From Sneathiella sp. (GTDB lineage: Bacteria; Pseudomonadota; Alphaproteobacteria; Sneathiellales; Sneathiellaceae): a DNA stretch of 64,000 nt. Below are positions 33,101 to 42,086 of the stretch, piece after piece. The notes below the pieces were generated by a model. That model was not told the DNA's origin. It was given only the letters and a program-made list of their open reading frames with translations, and did no database searches. A program made the translations under genes and the position numbers. Each line of letters opens with the position of its first letter. The stretch's first letter is position 1. The stretch spans positions 44,814 to 108,813 of the forward strand of contig PAKP01000077.1 of the NCBI GenBank assembly GCA_002706985.1, read 5' to 3'.

Positions 33101-33359
33101 TCGACGGTTACTCCTTTTTATTGTCGGGCGCCTGTATATGAACTTTGCCCATACTATTTATTCAACCGATTGTATGTTGATTGCATCTAATTATACTAAA
33201 GCACGTGATGGGGTTTAAGGAAGTTATTTGATTCATTTGATAAATTTCATATAAGAACAAATTTTAAGCTTTATAAAAGACAACCATTATTCACAGAAGA
33301 ACTTGTCGGAAAATACAATGGCCCCTTCAGAATGGCCTAGTCCTTCGTCAAAACTCCCG

Positions 33360-34151
33360 TCATTCTTTATTTCCGCTTGTCATGTCCAGATTTCCTGTCT
33401 GTGTCATGCCAGAGGCGAAATACCCGCCATCAACGGTTAGTATTTCGCCGTTGACATATCCGGATTTGGGGTTCGCCAGATAGCAGACAGCATCGCCGAT
33501 ATCTGAACTGGTTCCAAACCGTCCGACCGGAATCATCGGCAGCAGGCGCGAAATGGTCTCTTCGGTGTAGTTGGCCTGTACAAGCGGAGTCATGATGGGG
33601 CCGGGGGCGATGGCATTCGCCGTTACGCCATATGGTCCCATCTCAAGTGCAATTTGCCGGGTCAGTCCGATAATGGCGGCTTTCGATGTTCCGTAGGCCG
33701 TCCGGCCCACGCCAGCCCTCAGGCCGCTGACGGAGGTCATATTGATAATTCTACCATAGGACTGTTTGGCCATCTCGCGCGCCGCACGCTGGGAGCAGAG
33801 GAAGCTGCCGGTGAGATTGACCTGCATGACCTGATTCCAGTTCTCGGCCGTATAGTCGAGGAATGACTGGATATTGACGATCCCGGCGTTGTTCACCAGG
33901 ACATCCACGCATTTATCCCACTTTTCAGCGGCGGTAAATGCGGCCTCGATGTCGTCCGGATCGGACACATCAAGCCTCTGGCCCAATGCCTTGCCGCCCA
34001 TTTCTTCAATTTTGCTGACTGTCTCCGAGATTCCTGATTCGGAAATATCCGTGACGACGACCCGCGCGCCTTTTTCGGCGAGGAGCAGGGCTGTTGCCTG
34101 TCCAATCCCTGATCCAGCGCCGGTAACCAATGCTACTCCGTATTCTTCCAT
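33360..34151 (-). CDS. Short-chain dehydrogenase/reductase
   Basis: A 263-residue classical SDR oxidoreductase. The Rossmann motif TGAGSGIGQA (residues 10-19), Asp35 (preference for NAD is suggested), NNAG at 87-90, and the catalytic set Ser140, Tyr153 and Lys157 are all present. The C-terminal PGPIMTPLV and VNGEILTVDGG segments are typical of 3-ketoacyl-ACP/3-hydroxyacyl dehydrogenases. It is divergent from the livKHMGF-acyl-CoA operon and may supply the 3-hydroxyacyl-CoA oxidation step that operon lacks, but this is inference. Confidence 0.92.
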   Translation of the reverse strand: MEEYGVALVTGAGSGIGQATALLLAEKGARVVVTDISESGISETVSKIEEMGGKALGQRLDVSDPDDIEAAFTAAEKWDKCVDVLVNNAGIVNIQSFLDYTAENWNQVMQVNLTGSFLCSQRAAREMAKQSYGRIINMTSVSGLRAGVGRTAYGTSKAAIIGLTRQIALEMGPYGVTANAIAPGPIMTPLVQANYTEETISRLLPMIPVGRFGTSSDIGDAVCYLANPKSGYVNGEILTVDGGYFASGMTQTGNLDMTSGNKE

Positions 34152-34661
34152 TGCGATTTCTCCCCGATCCTGTCACCGTCTTTCTTGCTTTGCCGCCCCA
34201 ACTCCAGACGTTAAGGCATGCCGTTTTTGTCGGCGGTGATCAGTAGTAGTTGAGCGATTTTTAATAAACAGTTTGCCTTATTAGATCAAGTTATTTGTTA
34301 TATATTCACAGAGGCGTAACAATGCCTTTACTTGTCGGTCTGCGAGGCCTCGCTTCGAGCAAATGCTTCAATCTTTTTCATAAAACACAGGCCTACGTTA
34401 TTGAAATATCAAGCTTATGCGTCGTGCGGAAAAGGATCTGCCGGGCCAAACGAACGTGAGAGAGAACATCGCTGAATGAGGGTGTGGATTTCATCGTTCC
34501 TACATATAACAAATAAATTGACTAGAACAGTTATCCTGTTATATAATTGCGAAAGCTTGGGAATGTGCGATGCGGGTGTAGGGCGCACATGAGAGTCAAA
34601 AAAATAATGCGGCTGGCGAAATGCTTAAGCCGGTAAAGATCACCAACGAAGGGGAGACATA
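34152..34661. promoter_or_regulatory. 510-base divergent regulatory region between SDR and liv operon
   Basis: No coding sequence is supported here. It contains a 13-base inverted pair, TTATTTGTTATAT (34291-34303) and ATATAACAAATAA (34504-34516), placed 213 bases apart. It also holds a perfect 12-base palindrome GCGAGGCCTCGC (34342-34353), the liv promoter, and two leader hairpins: ATGTGCG/CGCACAT (34563-34569, 34584-34590) and CGGCT/AGCCG (34610-34614, 34628-34632). The first 10 bases of AAGTTATTTGTTATAT also recur at 33221-33230 upstream of the MarR gene. Confidence 0.6.
34518..34547 (+). promoter_or_regulatory. Sigma-70-type promoter of the liv operon with a nested palindrome
   Basis: TTGACT (34518-34523), an 18-base spacer and TATAAT (34542-34547) form a near-consensus promoter. 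The spacer holds AACAG-TTATC-CTGTT (34526-34540), a typical position for a repressor site. The start point would be about 34554, which leaves a leader of about 108 bases before livK. Confidence 0.65.
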
Positions 34662-35852
34662 ATGAATATCGTTAAATCCACCATTATCGGTGCGGCTTGT
34701 GCTGCGCTTATTGGCATTGCGGGGACATCTCCTGCATATGCGGATGATCCGGAAGTATTCAAGATCGGTGGGGTTGTGCCCTTTTCAGGGCCTTACGGAA
34801 TTATTGGTAAGGGCATGAAACAAGGCGCGGAACTTGCTATTGAGTTGCGCGGCGGAAAGGTTCTCGGCAAGCCGGTTGAGGTAACCTGGGAAGACAGTGA
34901 AACAAAGCCGCAGCCTGCCGTACAAAAAGCTACGCGCTTGATTTCCTCTGGCGCACAGATGATTTTCGGCGCGGCAAGTTCTGCGTCAACGGCGGCCCTT
35001 CAGGGGATTACGGAACAACGTAAAATTCCGCTTTTGGTTACAATCTCCGCCGATGACAAGATTACACAGGCAAATGGATATCGGTATACCTTCCGGACGT
35101 CCAATACGCTTGGTATGGAAATCCGTATGGCGATGGAATTCACCAAGGCGGCGGGTCTGAAGAAAATCTACGCGGTTGGCGCTGATTATGCCGTCACCCG
35201 TGATGGCTTGGAGGCCTATAGCGCGGCTGCCGAGGAAGCAGGCGTCGAGATTATAGGCGTTGATTTCGCTCCGCTTGGAAATCGTGATTTTTCCGTCATT
35301 ATTGATAAAATTGCTAAGACGGATGCTGATGGCGTTGTTCTTATTGTGACGGGCAGCGATGGTGTCACCTTCCTGAAACAGGCCGGTCAGGCAGGCCTCG
35401 GTAAAACTAAGACCTTGTTTGGTCCGGTTCTGCAGGATGAAGTCCTGGCGGCTGCGGTTGGGCCCGACGCAGTAGGTGCCGCCTCAGGTGTTCGGTACCA
35501 CTATTCTGTCGATAACCCTGCTAACAAAGCATTTGTTGAGGCATACCGTGCAAAATACAATGAATGGCCGGACAGCTTTGCCGGCGAAGCATTCGATGGT
35601 ATGAGCTGGTTCCTGGACGCCGTGGATAGCACCAACTCCTGGAATCGGGAAGAATGGGTCAAAGCCTTTGAAGGCAGCGTCCGCGAGAACTCAGTGGAAG
35701 GCCGCAAGGAAATGCGTGCCTGTGATCATCAGGCACTGCAGGTCGGTCTCTGGGGCGTTGTTGAGAAAGGCGAAGCACCATACCCTGACCTTAAAATGAA
35801 GATCACGAACGTCTTCCAGCCGGAAGCACTGTTCCCCGAGTGCGCAGAATAG
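34662..35852 (+). CDS. livK: Branched-chain-amino-acid-type ABC substrate-binding protein (LivK family)
   Basis: A 396-residue periplasmic binding protein. The signal peptide is cleaved after AYA (about residue 27). The mature part begins with the family strand FKIGGVVPFSGPYGIIGKGM, followed by GGKVLGKPVEVTWEDSE and an internal SSASTAALQGITEQRKIPLL. Family members bind branched amino acids, but also aromatic or aliphatic acids and amides. Because the operon continues into acyl-CoA ligases, a carboxylic acid ligand is as likely as an amino acid. GGGGAGAC precedes the ATG. Confidence 0.92.
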   Translation: MNIVKSTIIGAACAALIGIAGTSPAYADDPEVFKIGGVVPFSGPYGIIGKGMKQGAELAIELRGGKVLGKPVEVTWEDSETKPQPAVQKATRLISSGAQMIFGAASSASTAALQGITEQRKIPLLVTISADDKITQANGYRYTFRTSNTLGMEIRMAMEFTKAAGLKKIYAVGADYAVTRDGLEAYSAAAEEAGVEIIGVDFAPLGNRDFSVIIDKIAKTDADGVVLIVTGSDGVTFLKQAGQAGLGKTKTLFGPVLQDEVLAAAVGPDAVGAASGVRYHYSVDNPANKAFVEAYRAKYNEWPDSFAGEAFDGMSWFLDAVDSTNSWNREEWVKAFEGSVRENSVEGRKEMRACDHQALQVGLWGVVEKGEAPYPDLKMKITNVFQPEALFPECAE

Positions 35853-35866
35853 GCTGACTTAAGTAC

Positions 35867-35895
35867 GGGCGGTCGCGCGTAAGCTCCGGCCGCCC
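35867..35895 (+). repeat. Intercistronic stem-loop between livK and livH
   Basis: GGGCGG (35867-35872) pairs with CCGCCC (35890-35895) just after the livK stop. There is no T-run. Like the hairpins after uehA and potD it may adjust binding-protein mRNA levels. Confidence 0.5.
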
Positions 35896-35926
35896 CCACT
35901 CTAATTCCAGGTTAGGTGATCCGGAA

Positions 35927-36784
35927 ATGTCCACCATTGTGATAGGCCTTTCTATGGGCATGCTGCTGTTTTTGCTGGCGGCGGGATTGACCCTTATTTT
36001 CGGCATGTTGCGGGTTATTAACTTTGCGCATGGTTCATTGTATATGCTGGGGGCATATCTCTCGTTTCAGATCGTGAATGTCACCGGAAACTTCTGGATC
36101 GGGTTGGCCATCGCACCGATTATCGCGGCCGTTATCGGCGCCCTGATGGAGCGTATCGCTCTGCGGCCGGTCTATGATCGTGACCATGTCTATCAGCTCT
36201 TGCTGACCTTCGGGTTCATTCTTGTTCTTGATGAGGCTGTCCGGATTTTCTGGGGCCTGGAATACAAGCAGATGTATCCGCCGGAACTTCTCTCCGGTGC
36301 GATCGAAATGTTCGGCAGTTCCGTGCCGAGTTACCGTTTATTCATTATTGGCTTTGGCGTGGCTGTTTCCGCGGCACTGTTCTTCATGCTTGATCGCAGT
36401 CGATACGGCATGATCATTCGCGCGGCCAGTGGCGATCCCGAAATGGTACGTACCCTTGGCATCAATGTTTCATTGGTCCGTACCGGGGTTTTCTCCTTCG
36501 GCGCTGGCCTCGCGGCCCTTGGCGGAGCTGCTGCTGCGCCCCTGTTTCCGATTGAACTGGGGATGGGTTTTAATATCATTATTGACAGCTTTATCGTCGT
36601 GATTATCGGCGGTCTTGGCAATATTCGCGGGGCGGTAATGGCGGCCCTGTTGATCGGGATGACGCGGGCCCTCGGGTATAGCTATGCGCCGAGCTGGGTC
36701 GATTTTCTCACCTTTATTCTGTTGATCGGAACTCTCATCCTCCGGCCGGAGGGATTGTTTAGTCGCAAGGGGCGGACGGCATGA
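35927..36784 (+). CDS. livH: Liv-type ABC transporter permease (LivH)
   Basis: A 285-residue inner-membrane permease with about eight helices. It has the family start (VIGLSMGMLLFLLAAGLTLIFG), LRVINFAHGSLYMLGAY, and the cytoplasmic loop MIIRAASGDPEMVRTLGINV that contacts the ATPase. It forms the channel with LivM. Its last bases overlap the livM start (ATGA), so translation is coupled. Confidence 0.94.
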   Translation: MSTIVIGLSMGMLLFLLAAGLTLIFGMLRVINFAHGSLYMLGAYLSFQIVNVTGNFWIGLAIAPIIAAVIGALMERIALRPVYDRDHVYQLLLTFGFILVLDEAVRIFWGLEYKQMYPPELLSGAIEMFGSSVPSYRLFIIGFGVAVSAALFFMLDRSRYGMIIRAASGDPEMVRTLGINVSLVRTGVFSFGAGLAALGGAAAAPLFPIELGMGFNIIIDSFIVVIIGGLGNIRGAVMAALLIGMTRALGYSYAPSWVDFLTFILLIGTLILRPEGLFSRKGRTA

Positions 36785-37728
36785 ACGCGCAACGTTTACT
36801 GGCATTTCTTGTCGCCATCATTATTTCTGCGCCTTTACTGCTCCCGGACGGGCAGGGTGTAGGCCTTGTGAACGCCATACTGATCTGGTCAATATTTGCG
36901 ATCGGCTTTGATCTGGTGTTTGGGGTTGCGGGCATGCTCTCCTTCGGGCATGCGGCATTCTTCGGTGTCGGCGCATATACGCTTTCACTGCTCACAATGC
37001 GGATGGGCTGGGATTTTATTCCCTCGCTCGGAGCCGCCGGTGTGGTCGGTGGGGCGGTGGCGCTGGTGTTTAGCTATTTTGCAATCCGGGTTTCGGGGCT
37101 CTTCTTCGCGCTGTTGACGCTCGCCCTGTCGCAACTGATCTATATCATGGCTGGAACGAAGCTACGGATGTTGACCGGTGGCGTTGATGGTATCGCCGGT
37201 GTGCCGCGTCCGGATTTGTTCGGCATCGATTTCTATGATGACGGAAATTACTATTTCTTCCTGCTGGCCGTGTTCATCCTGGCATTGCTGATCTCAGGTC
37301 TTATCCGGATATCGCCTCTCGGTCAGGCGTTGAGAGCGATTAAATCCAATGAGGTCAGGGCGGAGCAGATCGGCTTCAATGTCCAGCGTCTGCAGCGGTC
37401 TGTCTTTACCATTTCCGGCATTTACGCAGGTGTCGCCGGAGGTTTGCTGGCGTCACTGATTTTCTATGTCGGTCCGCAGATGCTTCACTGGAGCACGTCC
37501 GGTGACGTCGTCATCATGGTTCTGCTTGGTGGGATGGGCACCCTGTTTGGGCCTATCCTCGGCGTCGCCATTTTCGAGATTATGCGGGAGTGGCTGTCAA
37601 CCCAAACATCGCATTGGTACGGCATCCTCGGTCTCATCTTCATTGTTTGCACGATTGGCATGCCGAAAGGTATCGCGGGCCTGATTATGCAGCTCTGGGA
37701 TCGTATTACACCGGGAGGCAAATCATGA
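36781..37728 (+). CDS. livM: Liv-type ABC transporter permease (LivM)
   Basis: A 315-residue permease with roughly nine helices. It has FGVAGMLSFGHAAFFGVGAY near residues 48-68, the EAA-like loop PLGQALRAIKSNEVRAEQIGFN, and the MGTLFGPILGVAIFE segment. It pairs with LivH as the second transmembrane subunit. It overlaps livH by four bases and livG by four bases. Confidence 0.94.
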   Translation: MNAQRLLAFLVAIIISAPLLLPDGQGVGLVNAILIWSIFAIGFDLVFGVAGMLSFGHAAFFGVGAYTLSLLTMRMGWDFIPSLGAAGVVGGAVALVFSYFAIRVSGLFFALLTLALSQLIYIMAGTKLRMLTGGVDGIAGVPRPDLFGIDFYDDGNYYFFLLAVFILALLISGLIRISPLGQALRAIKSNEVRAEQIGFNVQRLQRSVFTISGIYAGVAGGLLASLIFYVGPQMLHWSTSGDVVIMVLLGGMGTLFGPILGVAIFEIMREWLSTQTSHWYGILGLIFIVCTIGMPKGIAGLIMQLWDRITPGGKS

Positions 37729-38489
37729 GCGGCACATCAGAAGCCAAACATGTCCTGCGCTGTGAGGATATCGAGGTGTCCTATGGCGCGTTCAAGGCGG
37801 TTACCAATGTCACCTATGAGTTTAAACCCGGCCTGCTGTATGGTCTGATCGGGCCAAACGGGGCGGGAAAAACAACGCTTATGAATGCGCTGTCGGGACG
37901 TGCCCGGCTCAGCAAGGGGCGTGTTTTCCTGAACGATCATGAGATTACGAAGCAGTCTCCCCATGCCCGAACTTGGGCAGGCCTCGGCCGGAGTTTCCAG
38001 ATTACCCAGATTTTTGCCGAGATGACAGTCTTTGAAAATCTGCGACTGGCAGCGCAGGCACATCGCTTCCGCTTGCAACCCTTCTGGAGTCCGGTCGGCA
38101 AATTCCGTGAGATCGCGAATGACGCGGAGAAAGTTCTGAGTGAAATCGGTCTGGAGAACTCTGCCCATGTTAATGCCGGGAGCCTCTCGCATGGGGATCA
38201 GCGCGCCCTCGAAATCGGACTGGCATTGCTGAGTGAGCCGAAAGTTCTGCTGCTCGATGAGCCGCTGGCCGGTGTCGGGCATGACGTCGCGGAAAAGGCA
38301 GTCGAGCTGATCCGTCGTGTGACGGAAGGACTGACGGTCCTGCTGATTGAGCACAACATGGACGTTGTCATGGAAATTTCCGACGAGATCATTGTCATGC
38401 TGGCAGGGGAAATTCTTGCATCCGGCGAGGCCGAGACGATCAAGCGTGATCCGCGTGTTCGAACCGCTTATCTGGGAGAGGAAGAATGA
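37725..38489 (+). CDS. livG: Liv-type ABC transporter ATPase (LivG)
   Basis: A 254-residue ATPase. Walker A is GPNGAGKTT, the signature motif is the LivG-type variant SLSHGDQRALEIG, and Walker B is VLLLDEPLAGVG, followed by the switch histidine in LIEHNMD. It hydrolyses ATP together with LivF. The start at 37725 overlaps the livM stop; a longer in-frame extension inside livM is not needed. Confidence 0.95.
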   Translation: MSGTSEAKHVLRCEDIEVSYGAFKAVTNVTYEFKPGLLYGLIGPNGAGKTTLMNALSGRARLSKGRVFLNDHEITKQSPHARTWAGLGRSFQITQIFAEMTVFENLRLAAQAHRFRLQPFWSPVGKFREIANDAEKVLSEIGLENSAHVNAGSLSHGDQRALEIGLALLSEPKVLLLDEPLAGVGHDVAEKAVELIRRVTEGLTVLLIEHNMDVVMEISDEIIVMLAGEILASGEAETIKRDPRVRTAYLGEEE

Positions 38490-39187
38490 GCCTTCTGGAA
38501 ATGCAGAACTGCAATGTTTTCTATGGCAAGGCCCAGGCATTGCACGACGTCTCGATTTCGGTGGGTGACGGCGAGGTAGTCTCCCTGATTGGCCGGAACG
38601 GCGCCGGTAAAAGCACGTTGCTGAAGGCAATCATGGGCCTGAATCCGATTAAATCCGGTACCCGCATGTATGAGGGCCGGGATGCGACCAAAATCTCGAC
38701 AGAGATGCTAGGCCGGTCCGGTATTGCCTATGTGCCCGAGGACCGGCGGATCTTCGCCACGCTAAGCGTTGATGAGAACCTCCGGATTGCAACGGTTATG
38801 GGACGAAAGGGCGCTTGGGATCTGGAACGGGTCTATAATCTGTTTCCGCGGCTGAAGGAACGCATGAATTCGCGCGGCGATACATTATCCGGCGGAGAAC
38901 AGCAGATGCTCGCCGTCGGGCGCGGGCTGCTTACCAATCCGAAGCTGTTGCTGCTGGACGAGCCGACGGAAGGCCTCGCGCCTCTGGTGGTTGCGGATCT
39001 GGTCAAGGCCATGGAGCTGATCAATGCGGAAGGCGTGGCAATCCTTCTGGTGGAGCAGAATCTGAAAGTGCCGCTCAAACTCGCCGAGCGGCAATATCTG
39101 ATTGATAACGGGCATATCCGCTGGTCCGGAAAAACAGATGAACTGTTGGCGGAGCGGGAAAAAATCGAAGCACTCATAAGCCTCTAA
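38486..39187 (+). CDS. livF: Liv-type ABC transporter ATPase (LivF)
   Basis: A 233-residue ATPase. Walker A is GRNGAGKST, the signature LSGGEQQMLAVGR, Walker B LLLLDEPTEGLAP, and the switch region LLVEQNL. It is the second nucleotide-binding subunit of the Liv complex. It overlaps livG by four bases. The thiolase gene begins 17 bases after its stop, so transport and acyl-CoA genes share one transcript. Confidence 0.95.
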   Translation: MSLLEMQNCNVFYGKAQALHDVSISVGDGEVVSLIGRNGAGKSTLLKAIMGLNPIKSGTRMYEGRDATKISTEMLGRSGIAYVPEDRRIFATLSVDENLRIATVMGRKGAWDLERVYNLFPRLKERMNSRGDTLSGGEQQMLAVGRGLLTNPKLLLLDEPTEGLAPLVVADLVKAMELINAEGVAILLVEQNLKVPLKLAERQYLIDNGHIRWSGKTDELLAEREKIEALISL

Positions 39188-39204
39188 ACTTGGGAGTTAA
39201 GCGA

Positions 39205-40443
39205 ATGTCAGATGTATATATCGTTGGAATAGGAATGTCGCAGTTCGGGAAGTTCTTGGACCGTTCCGTCAAGGACATGACTGCCGAAGTTGTTGAAGAG
39301 GCTCTGAAAGACTCCGGTCTGGAGCGGGATAATATTCAAGCCGCATTTTTTGCAAACGCCTCCCAGGCGGCAGTTGAGGCGCAGTATCTGGTGCCGGGGC
39401 AGATTGCCTTGCGGTCCGCTGGTTTCGAGGGGATTCCGATTACCAATATCGAGAATGCCTGTGCCAGTGCCAGTACGGCCCTCAACTCGGCCTGCGCCTT
39501 TGTTCAATCCGGACAGGGGGATGTCGCACTGGCTATTGGGACGGACAAAATGAATTCCAGGGATCGCGCCCGTTCTTTTGCGGTTTTTGATGGCGGGTGG
39601 GATGTACATACGGCGGAAGAATCCATCGCCCGGCTGCTGGATATGTCCAAGGGCATGGAACTGCCGCCGGAGGCTGAGGACAATGGCGGACAGCGTAGTG
39701 TTTTTATGGATGTCTATGCGTCGCTTGCCAAGAATCACATGAAGACTTTCGGCATTACGCAGGCCCAGATAGCGGCCGCCTCGGCAAAGAATCATACACA
39801 TTCCTATCATAATCCGAAGGCGCAATACCGGAATAAAATGACGGTGGAGGAGGTTCTCAACGATCGTCCGATCTCCTGGCCGCTTACCCTTGCCATGTGC
39901 GCGCCGATCAGTGACGGCGCGGCGGCAGCCATTGTGGTTTCGGAAGAAAAGGCGCGTCAGCTTGGCTTGAGCCGTGCTGTGCGTGTTGCGGCCTCTGTCT
40001 TGAGATCAGGCACGAACCGCAAGCCCGACGAGTTCGATAAGCAGATTACGCATCTCGCCGCAAATGCGGCCTATGAAAAGGCCGGTCTGGCGCCGAAGGA
40101 TATGGATGTCGCCGAGGTCCATGACGCGACAGCCTTCGCCGAGCTTCTTCAGGTTGAGGCGCTGGGCTTTTGTGACTTTGGGGAAGGCGGGCGGCTGTCT
40201 GCTGAAGGCCATACAACCATTGGCGGCAGTATCCCTGTAAACCCGTCCGGCGGACTTGAATCCCGCGGCCATCCCATCGGCGCAACCGGCCTGTCACAGG
40301 TTTACGAGCTTGTAACCCAGCTGCGCGGAGAAGCGGGCCCCCGTCAGGTGGACGGCGCACGGACGGCGATTGCCGAAAACGGTGGCGGGTTCATGGGCTA
40401 TGAAGAAGCCGCCGCCTGTATCACCATTTTGCAAAAAAACTGA
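39205..40443 (+). CDS. SCP2-type thiolase with intact active site
   Basis: A 412-residue thiolase. The nucleophile is Cys86 in IENACASAS. The His of GHPIGATG and the late Cys in GYEEAAACITIL complete the usual triad. It would cleave a 3-ketoacyl-CoA with CoA (or condense). No DUF35 partner is adjacent. The ATG at 39205 has GGGAG eight bases upstream; the TTG at 39190 has none. Its contrast with the Cys-less homolog at 5090 is informative. Confidence 0.93.
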   Translation: MSDVYIVGIGMSQFGKFLDRSVKDMTAEVVEEALKDSGLERDNIQAAFFANASQAAVEAQYLVPGQIALRSAGFEGIPITNIENACASASTALNSACAFVQSGQGDVALAIGTDKMNSRDRARSFAVFDGGWDVHTAEESIARLLDMSKGMELPPEAEDNGGQRSVFMDVYASLAKNHMKTFGITQAQIAAASAKNHTHSYHNPKAQYRNKMTVEEVLNDRPISWPLTLAMCAPISDGAAAAIVVSEEKARQLGLSRAVRVAASVLRSGTNRKPDEFDKQITHLAANAAYEKAGLAPKDMDVAEVHDATAFAELLQVEALGFCDFGEGGRLSAEGHTTIGGSIPVNPSGGLESRGHPIGATGLSQVYELVTQLRGEAGPRQVDGARTAIAENGGGFMGYEEAAACITILQKN

Positions 40444-40464
40444 TCAATTACGGGAGAGAAATTC

Positions 40465-42015
40465 GTGCGTGTCATTGATTATTTCGACCGGGGTGTCGCG
40501 CTGGACCCGGAAAGGGTTTGCCTGAAAGACAGCCTCATTTCACGCAGCTATGCCGAGGTGCAGGAACGCAACTACAGGATTGCCAACGCCCTGATCCGGC
40601 TGGGAGTAAAACCTCAGGCAAAAGGTGCGGTGTTCAGCTCCAACGCTGTTCCGGCATTTGAATGCTGCCTCGGGATGCTACGCGCCGGTGTCGTCTGGGT
40701 GCCGCTTAACGCCAAGAACGAGGTCAAGGAAAACGCCTATATCCTCGACAATTGCGATGTGGAAATTCTTTTCTATAACAGCGAGTTCGAAGAGAAGGCC
40801 GGGGAGTTCGCCAAACTCTGTCCGAAAATCCGGCATTTCATCTGTATTGATAAGGCTGGCGGACGGGGTGTCTATCTGGAAGACTGGATTGACGGAGAGG
40901 ACAATACCGATCCCGATATCGATGGAGGTCAGGATACGCTCGCGTCGATCTTCTCGTCCGGCGGCACGACCGGGCTGCCCAAAGGCGTACTTTGGACCAA
41001 CCGCGTCTGGGATGCCATGGTGACGGCTTTCTACACCACTATGCCGGCGAAAAAGCCACCTGTTCATTTGGTCGTCGCTCCGATGTCGCATGCCGCGGGT
41101 GTGCTCGCCATTCTTTCGATGGCGAATGGCGGAACGCAGGTCATACTGCCGCAGTTTGATGCGGAAATGGTGGCAAAAACGATCGAGAGCGACGGGGTAA
41201 CACATTTGTTCCTGCCCCCGACGGCTATCTATATGCTGCTGTCCTATCCCGATGTCGCGAAGTATGACTATAGCAGCCTGGAGCACTTCATCTATGCGGC
41301 GGCGCCGATGTCTGTCGACAAGCTGAAAGAGTGCCTGAAAGTTTTCGGATCGGTTATGACCCAATCCTTCGGGCAGGCTGAAGCGCCGATGTTCTGCACC
41401 TATCTTTCACCTGAAGATCATCTCGTAATCGGTAGTAATACAAAAGAAAAGCGCCTTGCTAGCTGTGGGCGTCAGACGTTGCAGACCCGTGTCCGGATCA
41501 TGGATGATGACGGCAATCTTCTGCCGCCGAACGAACGTGGGGAAATCGTTGTCAACGGGAACCTGGTTATGGCCGGTTATTACAAGAACCCCGAAGCGAC
41601 AGAGGAAGTTTCCACCTTCGGCTGGCATCATACCGGTGATATCGGCTATGTCGATGATGACGGATATGTCTATATCGTCGACCGCAAGAAGGACATGATC
41701 ATCACCGGTGGCTTCAATGTCTATCCGAGTGAAATCGAGCAGGTGATCTGGGGTCATCCTTCCGTTCAGGACTGCGCGGTCGTTGGCGCACCGGATGAAA
41801 AATGGGGGGAAGCCGTCAAGGCGGTGGTTGAACTCAAACCCGGCTACACGCTTGAGGAAGAAGAGGTTATCAGCCTCTGCAAGAAAGCCCTCGGTAGCGT
41901 CAAGGCTCCTAAATCGGTGGAATTCTGGAAAACTCTGCCGCGGACGCCGGTCGGCAAAGTCCGTAAAAAGGATATTCGCGCCAGCTTCTGGAAGGAAGGC
42001 GAGCGGGCGATCTAG
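40465..42015 (+). CDS. AMP-forming acyl-CoA ligase (first of three in the liv operon)
   Basis: A 516-residue ANL ligase starting with GTG (GGGAGAGAAATTC upstream). The phosphate loop is FSSGGTTGLPKG, an uncommon double-Gly form. SFGQAEAP replaces the typical GxTE motif. The hinge DRKKDMIITGGFNVYP and C-terminal PRTPVGKVRKKD carry the adenylation lysine. It activates an acid imported by the Liv system or formed in the pathway. The different loop and acyl-pocket sequences of the three ligases suggest different substrates. Confidence 0.93.
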   Translation: MRVIDYFDRGVALDPERVCLKDSLISRSYAEVQERNYRIANALIRLGVKPQAKGAVFSSNAVPAFECCLGMLRAGVVWVPLNAKNEVKENAYILDNCDVEILFYNSEFEEKAGEFAKLCPKIRHFICIDKAGGRGVYLEDWIDGEDNTDPDIDGGQDTLASIFSSGGTTGLPKGVLWTNRVWDAMVTAFYTTMPAKKPPVHLVVAPMSHAAGVLAILSMANGGTQVILPQFDAEMVAKTIESDGVTHLFLPPTAIYMLLSYPDVAKYDYSSLEHFIYAAAPMSVDKLKECLKVFGSVMTQSFGQAEAPMFCTYLSPEDHLVIGSNTKEKRLASCGRQTLQTRVRIMDDDGNLLPPNERGEIVVNGNLVMAGYYKNPEATEEVSTFGWHHTGDIGYVDDDGYVYIVDRKKDMIITGGFNVYPSEIEQVIWGHPSVQDCAVVGAPDEKWGEAVKAVVELKPGYTLEEEEVISLCKKALGSVKAPKSVEFWKTLPRTPVGKVRKKDIRASFWKEGERAI

Positions 42016-42086
42016 GCTTCTGCGAGAAAGCGAGGCGGTTTGATCATATGACCCTGACATAACGATGAAAACGAGGGACGTGAGTA

